From Branchiostoma lanceolatum (Eukaryota; Chordata; Leptocardii; Amphioxiformes; Branchiostomatidae): a DNA stretch of 64,000 nt. The DNA lies in assembly GCF_035083965.1 (NCBI RefSeq), contig NC_089723.1, forward strand, positions 4,797,501 through 4,861,500, given 5' to 3'. A program made the translations under genes and the position numbers. Under the pieces are notes generated by a model, which was not told the DNA's origin, searched no databases, and saw only the letters and a list, made by a program, of their open reading frames with translations. Positions 32,080 through 43,700 of this stretch are shown here, piece after piece; position 1 is the first letter of the stretch; every line of letters begins with the position of its first letter.

Positions 32080-34070
32080 TCAAAGAAGAATCAAATACAT
32101 GAACAAAGACAAAGTGGCGGCTAACTCAAGTTGTGCACAACTTATATTATAGCCGCCACTTGTACAGTATGGAAACAAGATGTTTGACGACACACTAAAA
32201 CATGAATGACAGATGTAAACTAGTTGGTGTGAGTCCAACACCCCCCCCCCCCCAGTGGAAAAGAAAGTGAAAGAACACATATAACTAAAAGCGTTTAGTT
32301 GCTAAGACATAATCTTGGACAGCTAACATGATATTATAGTTAATGCTAGAAGAAATAATGGAACTGCCACGTAAAATCAAAAGTTGTTTGGCATTATCAG
32401 ACATGGTGTTGAAATTAACTATGTGTTCAAGGATCCCAGAAAGCTTACCGAAGAGGACTGAACGCTGGTAAGGCCACAGCAAGTAATTTTTATGGATGAC
32501 ATCAGCGCGCTCATTAATTTTCGCCAGATTTCTATAAAAAAAAACAAGAAATTTCATTGCCCTTGGACGGTGGTCAACATGCCAAAAATTGGCAAATATG
32601 CCTTGCATTATATTATATAATGTCCTTGGTTGTAGTGAATCTAGATGTATACACAAGGTGTTTCATTGCATATGAATACCCAGACTGGTGTAGTTGCTTC
32701 AGGTACAACAAGCTCTTTTCTGTATTTGTTGTAGTTAGTCTATTGAGATGTATACACATCTACAAGGACATATTTACTGTTGAACCGAGGAGGTTTTATA
32801 TTATATATGAAACCTCATTGGTTGAATACAGGAATAAAAGACCTGTTGGTCGTGATATCATATTTTGTTGCCTCAATTCTTGTTTAACAAGATTTATGAT
32901 CTCAAAATTTGAAAATATAGGAATCTTGTTTTTTATTGGCCTGCCTTGTTTTTTTTTGCCCTATCTCATTAATTTCGGAGTCTGAGGAGGATGTCATCCA
33001 TAAAATTTACTTGCTGTGGCCTAAGTATATATAGGGCAATGTAATAGGTAATGACTGATCGTTTCGTATGGACATCCGCAGCTACATGCTGGGCTTGCAA
33101 CAAGACCCCGTGTAAAAAGACTATGGTTCAGGCTGTAGGTGCCCATACGAAGACGAGTTATGAGAACACAGGAATAACGAGAACCAATGGTAAAATGGTT
33201 ACATTTGGCGGGGCGTACAGATTTAAAAAGATGTGTACGAAATTCTAAATAGTCAAGAGAACGGAAAGTCAAACTCAAATTGTTCCAACTGGTGATGGCA
33301 TAAGGAATGAAGGACTTTTCAAAAAGATTAGTAGAAAATTTGATGGTTCTCAAGTTTTTACTGTTTCTCAATTCGTAGGTACATGTCTCAGTAATTGTGT
33401 AAGGAAGCAAAGTAACAAGATCTTCACGAGTGCATCCGTTTACAATATTATGAAATAGTAGAAGGCGATGAATATGACGCCTGTCGGACAAAGTCTCCCA
33501 GCCGAGTTCTTGAAGAGTTGAAGTGTATGCTGACCCTTTAACAGCACCGGACACAACGAGGGAACAATGATATTGTAGTCTTTCGACAAGGTCAGATTCC
33601 TCGATTGTGCACCCGTGCCAGACAACGTCAGCATACTCTAATAAAGAGCGTATAAAAGACTTGTATATTTTTTCTAAAACATGGCGGGGTAATTTGAATT
33701 TTAAAGCACTAAATAGGTTAACATTTTTTGAGGATTTAGAAACAATACTGTTTATATGATGGTGCCAAGACGTATTGAAGCTGAAAATGACCCCAATATG
33801 CTTGTGACTAGAAACTGACTTTATAAGAGAATTATTTAGAAAAAGAGGAGGGTGGACGCTGCGGATTCTTTTAGAAGTGAAACAAATTTCTTCAGTTTTG
33901 GCGGGGTTTAGTTCCATCAACCAGTTGGTAGACCATGAATGAACTTTTTCCAGGTCTGAATTAAGTGAGGCCGCGGCGTCAGTTGGGCTGTCAACAACTT
34001 GAAGAAGTGAGCTGTCGTCAGCGAAGAGAAAAAGGCTGGGAGACGAGGGCGATGATTGAATGCACATAGT
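32080..34070 (-). mobile_element. Non-LTR retrotransposon (LINE) ORF2 3' half, broken
   Basis: Minus-strand frame 34067-33021 encodes part of a reverse transcriptase with the catalytic F-A-D-D box near its start, thumb-like sequence, and a terminal C-x-C-G...H-x4-CP motif as in CR1/L2/Jockey-type LINEs. The last part of the protein continues at 32656-32285, ending ATKRF, after an insertion of roughly 300 bp and loss of frame. The 5' end is truncated at a TATC microsatellite (34100). It is inactive. Confidence 0.8.
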
Positions 34071-34137
34071 TATGAAAAGAAATACCCAAGATTTATATCT
34101 ATCTATCTATCTATCTAATCAGTACCCCCCCCCCAGA

Positions 34138-34530
34138 GGACAAGAAAGCAAAAGAACTCGAAATCGAAGATGAACAACACTTTATCCTAGATTGTCCACG
34201 ATATCATGATAAACGCTCAAAGCTGTTCAATCTTCTTTCCGCTTGCTCAACAGAATTTGATACATTCCAGTCTATAGATAAATTCAAATACATTCTAGAA
34301 GGAGACAACCCTTACTGTGTACAAATAGGTAAATATATCAAAGAATGTTAAGATCTTAGAACTAGTAGTGTAAGTGATACGTTAAACTCGACATGGTTGA
34401 AGTATTCATATACTTGTACGTATGTCAATCATTTTGTATACCATTTATTATTGTTTCCATGTATAGTTTTAGATGACCTTACGAAAGTCGCTGTACTTTT
34501 GTTTGTGTCAATAAAGATTTACATCAGATT
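34138..34530 (+). mobile_element. LINE 3' end fragment, plus strand
   Basis: Encodes E-x-HF-x-LDCPRYHDKR... up to a stop near 34350, the C-terminal end of another LINE reverse transcriptase, followed by a 3' UTR that ends 'gtgtcaataaagattt'. A small piece related to the minus-strand LINE end follows at 34536-34610. Confidence 0.65.
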
Positions 34531-34749
34531 TCCAATATAACTAAAAATGTTTGGTTTCTTTGATATAGTCCTTTGTCGCTAACATAATTTTTCAGTTAAT
34601 ACTAGGAGAACTAAGTCTGCATCTTGCAATTCGAGAATTTCAGCCACTGTGTCGCCGTGTTTTCTATTAAGCACGACTTCTAACCAGACATGGCAGACAT
34701 CTCACTTAATGTCGATATCAATATAATATAACCATGCCCATTACACACA

Positions 34750-34955
34750 GAACATGCTCCAGTTTCACGCACATGAAGTCCTCGGATTCCTGACTTTATA
34801 GCTGCCGTGGCCGATAGGTACAATGTGTTGCTCACTGTACCTGTCGGCCACGGTAGCTATAAAGTCAGGAATCCGAGGACTTCATGTGCGTGAAACTGGA
34901 GCATGTTCTGCCGACAGGTACAGTGAGCAACATATTGTACCTATCGGCCACGGTA
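34750..34955. repeat. Compound palindrome A-B-A'-B'
   Basis: Arms 34750-34822 and 34836-34908 (73 bp each, two mismatches, 13-base loop) form one hairpin. The following 34909-34955 is an inverted copy of 34804-34850, which spans the inner arm ends and loop. The result is two overlapping inverted repeats that can fold in alternative ways. Confidence 0.9.
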
Positions 34956-35044
34956 CATAGCACCACATCAATCACTTCCTGCCTAGCTGCACTCAATTTG
35001 ATAAACAAACAAACAAGCCTATACGTTGCTTGCACAGATGTGAC

Positions 35045-35340
35045 GTCGGCGTGGCGTAACGGTTAAAGCGCTGAACTCGGAACCAATAGGTCCCGAGTTC
35101 GATACTCACCATGCCCCGACATTGTGCCCTTGGGAAAGGCACTTTACACGACTTTCTCTGACGGGCCACTTAGGCTAATATGTTAAAATGTGTACCAAAA
35201 AACACACTACGGATTTGGTGCGCCAATGTGCCAACATCTGCACATTCACATCCACCAAGAACGGTTAATTTCTTAAGGGGGTTTTGTGTACTTTTGCAAA
35301 AACGAAAGTGCATACCAAGATGCAGGCAGCCACTGGGCAC
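35045..35340 (+). mobile_element. tRNA-derived SINE
   Basis: The head 'gtggcgtaacggttaaagcg' and 'gagttcgatactc' gives A- and B-box likeness. The body contains 'cccttgggaaaggcacttta', a central domain widespread in animal SINEs. Located 170 bp beyond the stop codon of the minus-strand oxidase. Confidence 0.7.
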
Positions 35341-35509
35341 TAAGCGATATAAAACAGGAATGACTTTGTTATAAGTTTAGCAGTTTTCCCCCTGCTTCCT
35401 GGTAACATGTATCTTATCTTCTCTAAATTCTCTTCAGAATTAGAAATGTAAGTTAAAAATCTTTGGTATTTCTTTTCAGAATTATGTGCATTCAATCTTC
35501 GTCCTTCGG

Positions 35510-38500
35510 CTAATTCGAATTCGAGTTTCTCCTCTTCTGCAGCCACATCATCAGTCCTGCCGCAACTGCAGCGCCGCCTGCAGCTGATCCCAGTACTGCA
35601 ACCACCAGTTCCCACGTCTCATGTCGCGCAGGCTCCTATGACAAATAGGAAGTAAAATTCTTTTGACACGACCAGACTCTTCCCATCTGCTAACATTTTG
35701 GCAACTAGATACCAGTCTCCTCCAGCAGTCCTTATCCCGCTCGGCAAATGCTCTCCCGAGATCAGCCCTGCTCTTATGAACCGAGGTTTGTGGTATTGGT
35801 GGCGTCATTTCAGGTCATGGGGTCAATGAAAGAATCTACTACGCCAAAAATAATTACTCAAGCAACTGGATAAAATTTTGAAACAGTCAGACGTTTCAGA
35901 CAGCATCCACTGTCTTTCGTCACATCATACTACCTGGATGTCTAACTTTCATCAACGTAAAGAATCTACTAGTTTGGGTGTGTATGCGCTACATTTTGTG
36001 GTTCCTCCTTATACTTTGACTAGTATAATCAATGGATGTAATGTAATGATGTTGATAGTTTTAGGAAGTCAGGGGAATCCCTAGTTTATTCTGTGATGTA
36101 AACATGGGCCATGATGGAAAATGCGGTTATTGGGGTAAAGTGAAAAGTATGCTCATAACTCTAATATAGAAGCACGTCTACAAACCTTTTGATTAGGAGG
36201 CCAGGTTCCGGACATGGCGGCCTCGTACTCCCCCTCGCTCCAGCTGAAGTTGCCGCACTTGGGGAAACCGCTAGGGGGCGCTAGGTGGCGGTCTGCTGCC
36301 ACGTTCAGCACCATGGCCATCCCCTCAGCAAGGTGTATGGACTGGTGACAGTGGAGGAACCAGAAACCAGGGTTGTCAGACCTAAAAAAAAGGGGCAACA
36401 TTTCATCATGGATTGACCTGCATTCATTCTATAAGAAAATGTCGAGAAAGTGGTAGCAATTGAGAAGTTATCATAGCAACTATAGTGGACTTTCCCTTTT
36501 AACACGGATCGAATAGCCCTGACTTCCGGCTCAGGTGCACCATGTTCTAATAGATCTCTTGCCAATTACAGCGGGGATTTTGAATTTCCCGGGACCGTGC
36601 ACCAAAACGAGGCTGCCGTTGGTGCTCACTACGTATAGGCCTCGTTTAAGTGTACAACCCTGAAATATTCAAAATGGCCACCGTAAATGGCAAGATGTCT
36701 ATTGCCTCACCTAAATCGGACAACCGTGTATCCGTGGGCTGGTATCAAGACTGTGTCCTTTTGTGGTGCGTTCTTCACACTGAAGGAAGGCGGCCCCTGG
36801 CGCCATGTGACGGTAGTGCACTGCTCATTGCTGCACATAACATCGGGATTGCTGTCCTTGAAGACCCCTAAACAGAATCGTAACGGATTCTTTATTTAGC
36901 GAAATTTGATTTTCATCAAGAACATGAAAAACCCTTCTGCTACAAAAATACCATCTTGCCTAGATTCTACTCTTATGGGGACAAATAAATGTTTCTTTGT
37001 TTGAGACAAGTAGCTTTTATTTTAAAACATATAATCCACCACGAAATGAATATTATTCCTCATTGCTTACCTGTAGTCCTATCGAAACTAGGATACCCCA
37101 TTGCCACGACGTCAAAGGTGTATCCATGGACATGAATGTTGTGATGTGCGTTCGCAAACCTCCACGTTTGATAACTTGCTATAACAAGCTGAATGGTCTT
37201 GTTGAAGGGCATGTCCAAAATATGCGTGCATTTGCAGCCTTGCTGACAGTTCTCTAGCGGACACGGGATGATCATATTGGTACGTGGAGATTGGTAAAGC
37301 GGCGCGGTGGGAGGAAGAAACCGATGCCCGTTGATGTTGGTGCCCCCATGGAATCCAAAGTTCAGGAAATACTCCTCAACATCGTCGTTTTCAGCTGCGT
37401 CGTCCTGGGGTGATATCGGGTTGTTGGTGTCGGCAATGCTGATGCAGACTATATGACGGTCTTCCGGATATCCTTCAAATGGGCAGTTAAGAAAAACGCA
37501 GGGGTTTTCAGGAGTACACTGGCGAGGTTGAGACGTTGGGTCTTCATCTGAGGAGGAGCCTTGGTAGATTAGCACCGCTCTGGTATCCTCAACAATGTCA
37601 TCAGGCGTGATTGTAATGTTTTCGGAGAAAATCGAACACGTTACACATGTTCCCTCCCGAAGAGTTTCTGCCCGGATCCAGTACAAGGCAGGAGATGCGC
37701 TGGTGTCAACCTCGAAGTCGAATCTCTCCCCTGGTGACACAATGATGGCGTCCACTGTCAGTGGGTTGATGTCGTGGCCATCAGAGGCAAGAACGCGAAG
37801 AGCGTGCTGATCAATAGAAACTTTAAAGCTGTGATCACCTCCAGCATGGATCAACCTTATGCGAATCTTCTGCCCTTCCTCCACGGTAAATTTAGACAGA
37901 GGTGCCTTGTTCGACTTGTACCTTCCACGTCCATTGATCAAGGCCGAGACAAACTGACGAGCAGTGATTTCTATCCCGTCCACAGAATACCCTCTTGAAG
38001 GTTCAGCATATTCGAACTGCCCGGCACCGCTGTGGTAAAGATTGTACTTGCTGGCGATATCCAGAGTCTCCGCTTCCTCGTGATACCAGTCATTCAACAG
38101 GAGGGGAAAAGAAGGTATGGTTGTCTGACTGGAAACAAAAACCATCGTCGAGTTTAAAAACAAACCAAAGGCACGTACCATCTTGCTTTGTACTGTGCAT
38201 TTGGATATAGGAATATTTTGACCGTTAAGGGATTACTTTAATTCTTTTGCCATATATGCATATGAAGATGCAGCGCAGGCAGAAAATTGTTTAGACGTAT
38301 CTGGAAAAATACTTAATAGAAGTCTAATGTACTTTTATTTCCCTTACTACAAAGGCTACGGATGTCATATTTGAGATGTAGGTACCTTTAGGAAAGGTCA
38401 GAAAACCTGGCCATAAATTATGCTACTTTGGGCCTTATGCATAATTTTTGCATATCCCTTACCATAAAAGCTACGGATGTCATATTTGAGATGTAGGTAC

Positions 38501-40633
38501 CTTTAGGAAAGGTGAACACACCTGACCATAAATTATGCTAATGCAAAACTCGTTAGCATAATTTATGCAGAAACTTTATAATACCCTTACAGTCAATGCT
38601 AAGGATGTCATATTTGAGGTGTAGGTAATGGGAGGGGAATATCCTGCATTTTCCCGAAAATGTTGCCTTTCTAGTTAAAATAGCATTACTATTGGGTAAA
38701 AAAACGGCAGACTTTGAACAGTACAATGCATCATTCAGAGAGAAGTGCACGTACCTAGTATGTATGATGAGAGCACCGAAGAGTCCGTCGGCCATCTGAC
38801 TGCTCATGTGGGAGTGGTAGTAAAACGTCCCTGCAGGGAACGCGCGAAACCGGTAGGTGAAGCTCTCGTGAGGCATGATGGGACATTGTGTGACGGATGG
38901 GACCCCGTCCATCCACGGCGTATTGCGCATGTGCAGACCGTGCCAGTGGATGGTGATGGCATCTGTCATCAGTCGGTTGACGACTGTGACAGCTACCTGA
39001 ATAAATTATAAGAATAACAAAGATGCCTATTTCAAATGTGCTTTTCTCCATGCTTTTCTTTTTAAAATTATTCAACTACTTATCGATGATCACTACTGTT
39101 GGCCTAAAGCGTTAGGGTGAGACGGTGAGAGTGATGGTAAAATAAATGAGCCAAGAAGGTAACGATTTCAGTTCCGCTGGTTGGTGATTTTGTGGACAGC
39201 ATAACTTTACAACTGTGTATGGATCTTTATCATACATATATTTTGTGTGGGAGAAGATGCAAGATGGCGGAAAATGGACACTTCTGATTGTTGGCCTCCT
39301 TGTGACTTTTTATGTTACTGCAATAGAACTTCGGTTTGTGATATTTCATCCTCGGACTTGCTGTGGTCATGATCCTTTGAAGGAAGATGGCTACCGGACT
39401 GCAAAAAAGTTGTATGGTTTGGGGGCCCATAACAGTATATTTTCTGTTTTGTAGTTTTGTTTGACATTTTGGAGTAGGATAACTCAAAAAGGGGTTGATG
39501 GATTTGGATGATTTTTGGCATGTAGGTACCTTAGATGATGTTTTTTTTCACGGTATTGTAAGGCCAGTGTTGGTGGCCGCTTCTGGGCACTGAACTACGT
39601 GGAAAAGATAAGAAGATAGCGGTGTACGTTTGTAGGATTGTGGGTTGTGTTGGGTGGGAAATACCCCTAGGAAGAGAGTTCCATATCTTAGCAGTGCTGG
39701 GAACGAAGATATTGATTGCTATAGAAAGACTTTGAGACAGGTATTAGTAATGCGTGACTGGTAGATTAGGGAACTTTGGCGAAGGTATAAGGTCGTGGAA
39801 CTCTAATCAACTTTGCTGTACCTGTGCTCCTTCCATGACTTCTATAGCAGGTCCCGGGAACTGGCCGTTCACCAGAATGACGTTTCTCTGCACACCGTCA
39901 GCTGTGATGACGTCATCTGCTGAAACACGTGTGCCATTGACGTCATCCCGGTTACGGTCAAGGGTCAAGGTCGTGAAGAGTTCAAGATGGCCGTCATTGG
40001 TGATGGAGACCTGTTAATGATGAATTCTATTGTAACTACAAGACAACAGGCTCCTGTACAGCGGCCAGCAACTGAGGTAACAGGCTGGTCAAGGGTTAAA
40101 TTTAAAAAGGTGTTTAGTTATTGTTGACTGTGCCACTGATTCAGCCATGTTGATTTGATTATATGGATGACATCCTCTGGGAACCCCAAAAACTGATGCG
40201 AGCGTATGAATAAAAAAACGTTCGGACAAAAAAAGTTGCCTTCATTATATATGAAATCTACATGGTCAGGAAGGTTCAACAAATGAATAAACACATAATA
40301 TGGTGCGCGTACAGTACGATAAATCATTTTTATACTGAAAGCACTATTCCAATCTACAGCCATTGAAAGTGAGTTTGTTTTGTGATAGTACCGAAATTGA
40401 CTTTGGAATTTGCTTTGGCAGACTACAATATTACTATCCGTTTCCCGAAATATTTTGCTTGGGCAATTGTGCAATCTACAGTGTGGTCAAGAAGCCTGAG
40501 GTCCTACCTGATTATTTTGTTCCCGACCCTTAACTGTCCGGGTGTGAGTCATGGTTCGGGCCCTTCTGACAACAAACCGATAGTTGCAAACGGCGTCTCC
40601 ACATATCTCACCTCCCACAGGCAGCACTAACAT
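35510..40633 (-). CDS. Laccase-like multicopper oxidase, minus copy (body intact)
   Basis: Coding exons on the minus strand: 40633-40508, 40010-39822, 38996-38755, 38128-37071, 36867-36711, 36381-36186, 35772-35713, 35635-35510; all phases close and give 717 aa from the ATG at 40633. Copper ligands are complete: HWH 122-124, HSH 166-168, H-N-I-H-V-H-G 515-521, H601-C602-H603, H607 and M612 (type 1 site). A hydrophobic stretch about 685-707 followed by KRR predicts a C-terminal membrane anchor, so the oxidase domain probably faces outside. Known relatives oxidise phenols, catechols or iron. Oddity: 18 bases containing the ancestral ATG are missing; the frame is open upstream of 40633 to the exon border at 40670, so the true start may lie in an earlier exon, or translation starts at the inner Met with a shortened signal peptide. 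Confidence 0.88.
35841..35958 (-). mobile_element. 118-bp insertion with hammerhead-like core and 12-bp target duplication
   Basis: Inserted in intron 6 of the minus oxidase and flanked by aaagaatctact on both sides (35829-35840, 35959-35970). The plus copy has the empty site (minus-strand reading tggaagagtctact near 31405). On the minus strand it carries TGACGA, a six-base stem (AGACAG/CTGTCT, loop TGGATG) and GAAACGTC, the layout of a hammerhead ribozyme with minimal stem III. The conserved C before TGA is G, so self-cleavage is doubtful. Hammerheads of this shape are known from Penelope-like retroelements. Confidence 0.7.
38340..38640. repeat. Three-copy tandem repeat in oxidase intron 3
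   Basis: The phrase 'ggatgtcatatttgagatgt' occurs at about 38358, 38476 and 38603, each followed by 'aggta', with 'ccataaattatgcta' between. Period about 118-127 bp. The end 'gttgcctttctagtta' also occurs at 18745. Confidence 0.7.
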
Positions 40634-40694
40634 ACACAGCAAGGCAGCCAAGCCAAGACCGCTGGTTGGTCTGTGGATAAAAAAGGTTGTATGT

Positions 40695-40925
40695 TATAGG
40701 GGAGGTCCCTGTAGCTCAATTGGTAGCGGCTTCGCAGTTGAGCCTCCTGTTTCCAATTAGTTAGTAACTGGGAGACCCCGGATCGAATCTGGGAAGGGTA
40801 TTCTTGTCGGGGCTGCACCGTCTTTCGGAAGAGACGTAAAATGGGGGTCCCGTGTTCGAGGAGGTGCCTAAAGTGCGTTACAACAACCTCATTATTCAGA
40901 AATGGATACCTACTGGCTGTCATAA
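40695..40925 (+). mobile_element. tRNA-derived SINE beside the oxidase first coding exon
   Basis: The head 'tgtagctcaattggtagcgg' and 'ggatcgaatctggg' resembles A and B boxes, and the body 'gtctttcggaagagacgtaa' is SINE-like. Its near edge is about 25-30 bp from the 3' splice site of the minus-strand oxidase exon at 40670, inside the polypyrimidine and branch-point zone. Confidence 0.65.
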
Positions 40926-41274
40926 TACAACCTGGTTAATTTAGGGAGCACACCCCAGTTTATTACTCCGGGAAGGAGGATGACCTCCTGACGGGAGTAT
41001 TGGGAATGCTTTTGTTTGCACGTTCGCAACCAGAACTCACGTTCCCGTCGTCGCATTATATATTGGTGTATAACTTTGCATGTCGTTTGCCAGGCTTGGC
41101 GCGGTGATGCACGATGTCTTTGTTACACAGTAACTGCTTTTATCGTCAATGCAATATCGTAATTGCACCCCTATTTTGACGCGCATGTCCTACTGCCCTT
41201 CCTTAGAGGCTTTAAATCCGTTCCGCATCGCTTAATGTCGTAAGCAGATACAGGGTAGTTTTTTTCTTTACTTG

Positions 41275-42590
41275 CTGTGATCGTATCGCCACATTGTAAA
41301 GTAGACAACGTGCATCACCCCACTCAACGTAGCAAACAACATGACAATTTACAAACCAATGTGGCAACGGGAATTGTGAGTTCTAGCTGCGAACATGTAC
41401 AGAGTGACCTCCAGTTTGTGTATAAGTACAGTGCCCAGTCGCTGCGCGCATATGGGCGCACAGGGCAGGGCGGTGCACTTCGACGCACAGTGTGAAAATT
41501 GGAAATCTCTGGACCTTCAAACTTACAACACTTGGACCTTTAAACTTACTACTATCCTACGGACCCTTGTTTAGGGTTTCAATTGGAGGCTGCGCACACT
41601 CAAGTCTAGGTACTGTCTCTCCCAGGGAAGTATTCCGAAGTAAATCAAGACGATCTTGGATACGTACGTTCCAACCCAGACAGAGGGAAAGAAAAGACAG
41701 GGGAGCATTGATACTGTCCCCTAGCAAAGGAGTGCCGAACCCGTAGCTTTTGTAATTCAGCACTCGATTCCAGCTATGGTTTCTGCACTTGTCGCCCAGT
41801 GGCCGACCTTTTTGACCCTTGAAACTGGAGCACCATCACGAAATCTGCGACTTTCGTTGACTTGCAGCTCCCAGTCTTAGCCCGGGACCCAACCCCCCCC
41901 CCCCTACTTTGCCCCTGAGGGGGCTATATTTGGGGGTATTATATGTACATGTAGATGTATATGTATAATCAAGTCCTTCTTTATGCCGACACTTACTCAG
42001 ATACGGAATGTCATAATAAAGATAATCCAAGCCTCTCGAGATATGCTGTCTACAAACAAACATACCGACAGACGACAACGAAAACATAACCTATGGGCGA
42101 AGGCAAACCAAGTTCGAGATCACAGAAATAGGTGGCAGCTTCCACTGAGATTTATAATTTGCAGCAAAAATGTTACCTTACCTCTGCGACAAAATGGACG
42201 GCGATGTTACAGACTTGCAGGTAATGTTAAAGACTTGCAGTGCTGATCGACCATGCAGTTTGTCTGAAATGGCGCCTACCCTGTGCTGTACCTACTCTGT
42301 TGAGAAACCGGCATTAAACCTGGAACTCGCCCGTCAACGGCAGTGAGTTGTTATTTTGGTGGGTGCTGCGAAAATGGATAGTCTGTGTCCCGTTCTTCTG
42401 TTACACAAGTGCAGGCATATACTATAAACAAACTCTTTTGACACAGGGAAATCTGAGACGTTGCATGACTGAAGTGGCAAGAATAAAGGCATCTTTTGTT
42501 CGGGTTGTTTGGAGCTAACATGGCTACCGTACACTGCAAATATATGACGTTTGTAATCAAACTGCGAATCATTATCTTCATGAAAAATGG
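41275..42590 (+). repeat. Duplicated unit, copy 1
   Basis: Almost identical to 43865-44773 plus 45864-46305. It begins 'cttgctgtgatcgtatcgcc', contains 'gtgcccagtcgctgcgcgca' and a C-run (41890-41901), and ends near the stem 'atcttcat...atggagat' of the dispersed family. Frames of about 70-85 codons are conserved between copies, but this follows from near identity; no protein family was recognised. Confidence 0.75.
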
Positions 42591-42689
42591 AGATATTGTT
42601 TTGGATATGTCTGTGTATGTATCAGTCTGTGTCTTTGTGAAAGTTACATGTAAGTATGTTATTGGACGCTATTCCATCTTATGAGTTGA

Positions 42690-43700
42690 TGGAACATATG
42701 GCCTTCCATAGGAAATGTACACGTCAAAAACAGCTAAATTCTTTTCACTGCATTTTGTGTGAAATTTGTAAGTTTAAAACCTGTTTCATAATTTTTTTTC
42801 TGTCATCATAGATCAATGAAGAGGATATGAGAAGTGCAAGCTAAAGAGGCTCAGCTTAGACCAGAAAGTCGGCTGGATTCTACAGTTGAGACAACATGAA
42901 ATAAAGAGCTTTGATGTCACTGATATATATTTATTGTTGTTTGAACGGGCAAACAAAACGTTCCTTTGACAAAACCTGTTGTATGGATTTTAGCAATGAA
43001 AGCGTGAAACGGTGTACTATGTGTAGGATGACTGGCAGTGTACATTTTTATTCTCAAATGATTGTCAAACCTTCACAGACCAGTGTAAATATCTCAACTG
43101 CGGAATGACATTGTGCACCAAATACTGAATATAATAACAAATTCAGGTATGTGTGCTGCTAAAACCTAGTCATGGGATGGAGAAAAAAGTTGTTTTAGAA
43201 ATGTACATATGTAGTAATTATTGATTTGATGTGAATTTGGTAATAATCGTAGCCAATGTTACTGTTAGTTTGTAGATTTAATTAAGGGTGATACACCTTG
43301 CAATATTGAATGTTGTTCTATTGGTAAAATACAATTTTGCTTCAATGAAGACAATGTTGCATTGTTTTTGCAGAGTGGGACTTTTCACCAATGCATAAGA
43401 ATAGTTTAACATGCAGTCCTTCTACTTTCAGTCTTTGCTGATCACACAAACTTTCACTGCCTCTATAAATGTGTGCTGGGTCATGTTCATTATATTGTTT
43501 CACTTCTACTATCAGCTACCTCCATACATACTAATAAACACTCACATAGAATACTACCAGCTAGTTGATTCTTAATATGATATCTGAATGACACTCCATT
43601 TTATGTTCAGATATTTGACCATATCACATTTTCTGTCTTTCTAGCTATAGCTGTAGATTTTATCCTGGGGTACCTGGAAAACAGGCCACAGTCTAGACAT
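42690..43700 (+). pseudogene. Displaced last-exon fragment of the coiled-coil gene
   Basis: Matches, in inverted orientation, about 61690-60430 including the end of the last intron, the terminal exon and 3' flank of the gene at 61492-63337. The splice acceptor (tcatag/atcaatg, 42812) is kept but the frame stops early at TAA 42842-42844, where the parent continues for 13 more residues. Intronic sequence is present, so this is a genomic fragment, not a processed copy. It now separates the two copies of the 41-46 kb unit. Confidence 0.7.

Larger units (their letters stand above)
25470..42270. repeat. Inverted segmental duplication with multicopper oxidase genes
   Basis: All eight coding exons at 26332-32054 (+) reappear in reverse at 40633-35510 (-). 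The fragment at 25471-25600 pairs with 42150-42290 in the correct mirrored position. Introns differ through independent insertions. The 3.4-kb spacer 32055-35509 is filled with LINE and SINE pieces and a compound palindrome. Confidence 0.85.
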
